The translations under genes were made by a program, and so were the position numbers. Below are positions 6,874 to 8,704 of a DNA stretch of 8,704 nucleotides, piece by piece. The notes under the pieces were generated by a model. The model was not told where the DNA came from, did not search any database, and saw nothing but the letters and a program-made list of their open reading frames with translations. Source of the DNA: Chloracidobacterium sp. UBA7659 (lineage in GTDB: Bacteria > Acidobacteriota > Blastocatellia > Pyrinomonadales > Pyrinomonadaceae); assembly GCA_002483395.1 (NCBI GenBank), contig DLHV01000166.1, positions 9,512 to 18,215 on the forward strand. The letters are read 5' to 3'. The stretch's first letter is position 1; every line of letters begins with the position of its first letter.

Positions 6874-7092
6874 ATTATATGCTTAAGCGGTAAAATTAGT
6901 GGCCTCAACCGAACACGTGCTTAATCCGGCGGCCCGAAAACACGCCGCGTTTCGCCAACGTATTCGTTAATAGTGAACATAGACGCGATGTTCGTGGTAG
7001 CTCCAGTTGGTGGCGTTAACAAACAGTGAACCAGGAAACAGCATATCTTCTCTCGTTGTCCAATTCGCGTTTGCGAAGGAATCAATCGCAGG
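6874..7092. other. 219-base spacer between the kinase and polymerase genes
   Basis: This is the only sizeable gap in the window. It holds a perfect 6-base inverted repeat GAACAT-N7-ATGTTC (6975-6993) and a GC-only potential stem (GCGGC, ten-base loop, GCCGC) near 6930-6950 with no T-run after it. There is also a small stem TTCGC-AAAC-GCGAA just after the kinase stop, again with no T-run. On the minus strand a 25-codon frame (7044-6967, beginning MLFPGSLF) follows a purine-rich GAGAGAAG. A perfect TATAAT touches the polymerase start codon. I see no convincing terminator or complete promoter. Confidence 0.5.
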
Positions 7093-8704
7093 CTACCGGA
7101 GATTGAGTATTTCACCAGTTCCTTCAACTTCAGCCTGTTCGAGCTGCCTGTAATAGACATTGTTGTAATACTTATAGTTGTTGAGTGGAACGGCATTTAT
7201 GACAATTCCGACTACATTTCCGCGCACATCTTGTATTTTTTTCTTGGCGCTTGATAACACCTCACGAGAGCTAAAGTTTGCTCGAGCAATGATCACAACC
7301 GCCTCGACGCTCGTCGCCAGGATCACGCTGTCGGCAAAGTACAGAACGGGCGGCGAATCGATGACGATGTGTGAATAAATCGCTCCCAAATCTTCAAGAA
7401 GAATCCGCATCTCCGCAGAACCAAACAAATTGGCCGGGTTTGGAACTTTTGGCCCTGACGGCAAAATATCCAAATTGGCTTCGATGTCTTTTTGAATTGT
7501 CCGATCGATCAATTCCTGATCCAAGTCACTCGCTGTGAGTAAGGTACTAAGCCCTTGGGTGTTGCTCACATTGCTGATGATATGCATTTTTGGACACCGC
7601 AGATCGGCGTCTATCAGCAAGACCTTATCACCTAATTGGGCAAGGCTCTTCGCTAAATTTAGTGAGGTAATTGTTTTCCCTTCAAAAGGCTGACCCGAGG
7701 TGACCAATACGGTCTTCGGCGATCCGCCGGCCGTAGACAGCAAAAGCGACGTCCGCAATTGGTGAAAGGCCTCCGTGATGAGCGGTTTTTGAAAGTTCTC
7801 AAGTTGGTATGAATGTTTACCGATGAGCTTATTGCCGTTGCTACGAAATCTTGACGAGAGAAGTCGTTTAGCAAGTCCGGAGTTCGCTCCTGGAATTATG
7901 CCGATAACCGGTACTCCCAACTGCGACTCGAAATTGTCAGAAACCCGGATCGTGTCATCGAGCCAATTTAAGACAAACGCGAGGCCCATTCCTCCAAAAA
8001 GTGAAGCAAGAAAGGCGATAACGACGTTTTTTGTTCTTTTGGGTCCGTCGGGAGATCCAGGGACGAGGGCTCGATCCACGATATGTACATTATTAGGAGT
8101 TCCATTCAGGATGACCTCGGTCTCGCGGGATCGTTGAAGCAAGTTGTCCAGTAATCCTTTGTTCGTGTCGATCTCCTGCTGAATGATACGGTAATTAATG
8201 GCGGCTTCATTCTGGTTCAACACCGCATTGCGCTGCACTTCGAAATAGCTTCTTAACTCCCTTTCGCGTCCGGATGCCTCGCGGTAGGTTTGTTCAAGAG
8301 CAGCGATTTGAGTGTCCGTTGAACGTTTCCTGCTCGTTTGAAGTTCTTTTTCGATTGCGGCTATTTGCCGCTGGACTTGCTTTACTGCGGGCCACTCCTC
8401 AGTGTACTCAACCTTTAATTGTTCCAACTGCTGACGTAGACTTGTGAGCTGCTGCTCGAGTCCGGAAGTTCTGGGATCCTTGCTCTCTGCCGTCGCATTG
8501 TTCATCGGATTCTGCAATGCGGCTCGATACGCCGCCTCGGCGGTGATCCGGTCGTTTTCGGCCTGGCTTAGTTTGCCGTTTAGATCGGAAAGCCGTTGGA
8601 CAACCGTGTTCTGATTTGCGTCAAGCGAAAGGATCTGATTGCTTTTCGCGTAATTAATTAGGCGTTCTTCGCCCGAGCGTATCTGCGACTGCAGTTCTGC
8701 CACT
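7093..8704 (-). CDS. Wzc-like polysaccharide co-polymerase fused to BY-type tyrosine kinase, N-terminus cut by the window edge
   Basis: About 536 residues are visible; the frame runs off the right edge, so the first membrane span and most of the Wzz domain are missing. Residue numbers here are from the window edge. Residues 1-200 are a long helical, coiled-coil-like periplasmic region. They are followed by a proline-rich stretch (VPGSPDGPKR, 214-223) and the second membrane span (about 226-246). The cytoplasmic kinase follows: EAFHQLRT (311-318), Walker A GQPFEGKT (337-344), Walker A' LLIDADLR (362-369) and Walker B HIVIDS (445-450). PNPANLF (421-427) matches the conserved PNPxELL. The C-terminus has a tyrosine cluster with five Tyr between 510 and 518 (YKYYNNVYY), the usual autophosphorylation site. 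The protein sets chain length and gates export, probably working with the downstream polymerase. Phe340 replaces the common Gly or Ser in the P-loop, but the GX4GKT core is intact. GTG 8703 should not be read as the start. Confidence 0.95.
   Translation of the reverse strand, partial: VAELQSQIRSGEERLINYAKSNQILSLDANQNTVVQRLSDLNGKLSQAENDRITAEAAYRAALQNPMNNATAESKDPRTSGLEQQLTSLRQQLEQLKVEYTEEWPAVKQVQRQIAAIEKELQTSRKRSTDTQIAALEQTYREASGRERELRSYFEVQRNAVLNQNEAAINYRIIQQEIDTNKGLLDNLLQRSRETEVILNGTPNNVHIVDRALVPGSPDGPKRTKNVVIAFLASLFGGMGLAFVLNWLDDTIRVSDNFESQLGVPVIGIIPGANSGLAKRLLSSRFRSNGNKLIGKHSYQLENFQKPLITEAFHQLRTSLLLSTAGGSPKTVLVTSGQPFEGKTITSLNLAKSLAQLGDKVLLIDADLRCPKMHIISNVSNTQGLSTLLTASDLDQELIDRTIQKDIEANLDILPSGPKVPNPANLFGSAEMRILLEDLGAIYSHIVIDSPPVLYFADSVILATSVEAVVIIARANFSSREVLSSAKKKIQDVRGNVVGIVINAVPLNNYKYYNNVYYRQLEQAEVEGTGEILNLR

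Noticed and set aside
6874..6879. Perfect TATAAT on the minus strand directly before the polymerase GTG
   Set aside because: A transcript from it would start within or after the start codon, and no -35 box lies at 16-18 bases (the nearest TTGAGG is 23 bases away). It is probably a chance AT-rich translation start region.
6925..6955. GC-rich stems in the spacer as a rho-independent terminator
   Set aside because: Neither strand has a run of T after the stem, and the stems are only five base pairs with a long loop.
6921..7196. 91-codon minus-strand frame overlapping the kinase end and the spacer
   Set aside because: It is in a different frame from the kinase, shows no family motif, and begins within the kinase C-terminus. 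The overlapped part is clearly kinase coding sequence.
8701..8703. GTG at the right edge as the start of the kinase
   Set aside because: The visible protein begins in the middle of the coiled-coil region, and Wzc proteins have a first membrane span and Wzz domain before it. The real start is beyond the window.

Overview
The window is an 8.7 kb piece of an exopolysaccharide or surface-polysaccharide biosynthesis cluster. All eight recognisable genes lie on the minus strand, so transcription runs from the right edge towards the left edge. The first and last genes are cut by the window ends. I found no tRNA, rRNA, CRISPR array, insertion sequence or convincing plus-strand gene. The fused Wzc-type chain-length regulator/tyrosine kinase points to a Gram-negative-type (diderm) bacterium. 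The Wzc C-terminus and the mixed gene content vaguely resemble clusters I associate with Acidobacteriota, but this taxon guess is weak.

In transcription order the layout is: (1) 7093-8704, polysaccharide co-polymerase fused to a BY-kinase, N-terminus missing; (2) a 219-base spacer; (3) 5446-6873, multi-membrane-span O-antigen ligase/Wzy-type polymerase; (4) 4740-5399, GNAT acyltransferase; (5) 3609-4697, GT4 glycosyltransferase; (6) 2278-3615, PaaK/CapK-like adenylate-forming ligase, overlapping gene 5 by 7 bases; (7) 1623-2261, PIG-L/LmbE zinc deacetylase; (8) 654-1613, formyltransferase with an FMT/ArnA-like fold; (9) 1-617, ExoA-like GT2 glycosyltransferase, C-terminus missing. Gaps between genes from the polymerase onward are 46, 42, -7, 16, 9 and 36 bases, which fits one operon.

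The genes fit together as follows. GT2 and GT4 would build a lipid-linked repeat unit in the cytoplasm. The PIG-L, formyltransferase, GNAT and CapK-like proteins would edit or acylate sugars or a linked group. The Wzy-like protein would polymerise or ligate the units, and the Wzc-like protein would set chain length and export under tyrosine phosphorylation. The flippase, outer-membrane exporter and priming transferase are not in the window.

The least ordinary part is 654-3615, where a deacetylase directly precedes a formyltransferase with no aminotransferase in view. This suggests an acetyl-to-formyl exchange on an amino sugar. Two enzymes also depart from the usual motif at an important position: Gly replaces the catalytic Asn in the formyltransferase, and Gly replaces the first Asp of the expected DxD-like site in the GT2. 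Just before the GT2 gene, a good ribosome binding site opens a 7-codon mini-ORF that is in frame with the GT2 but ends in TAG.
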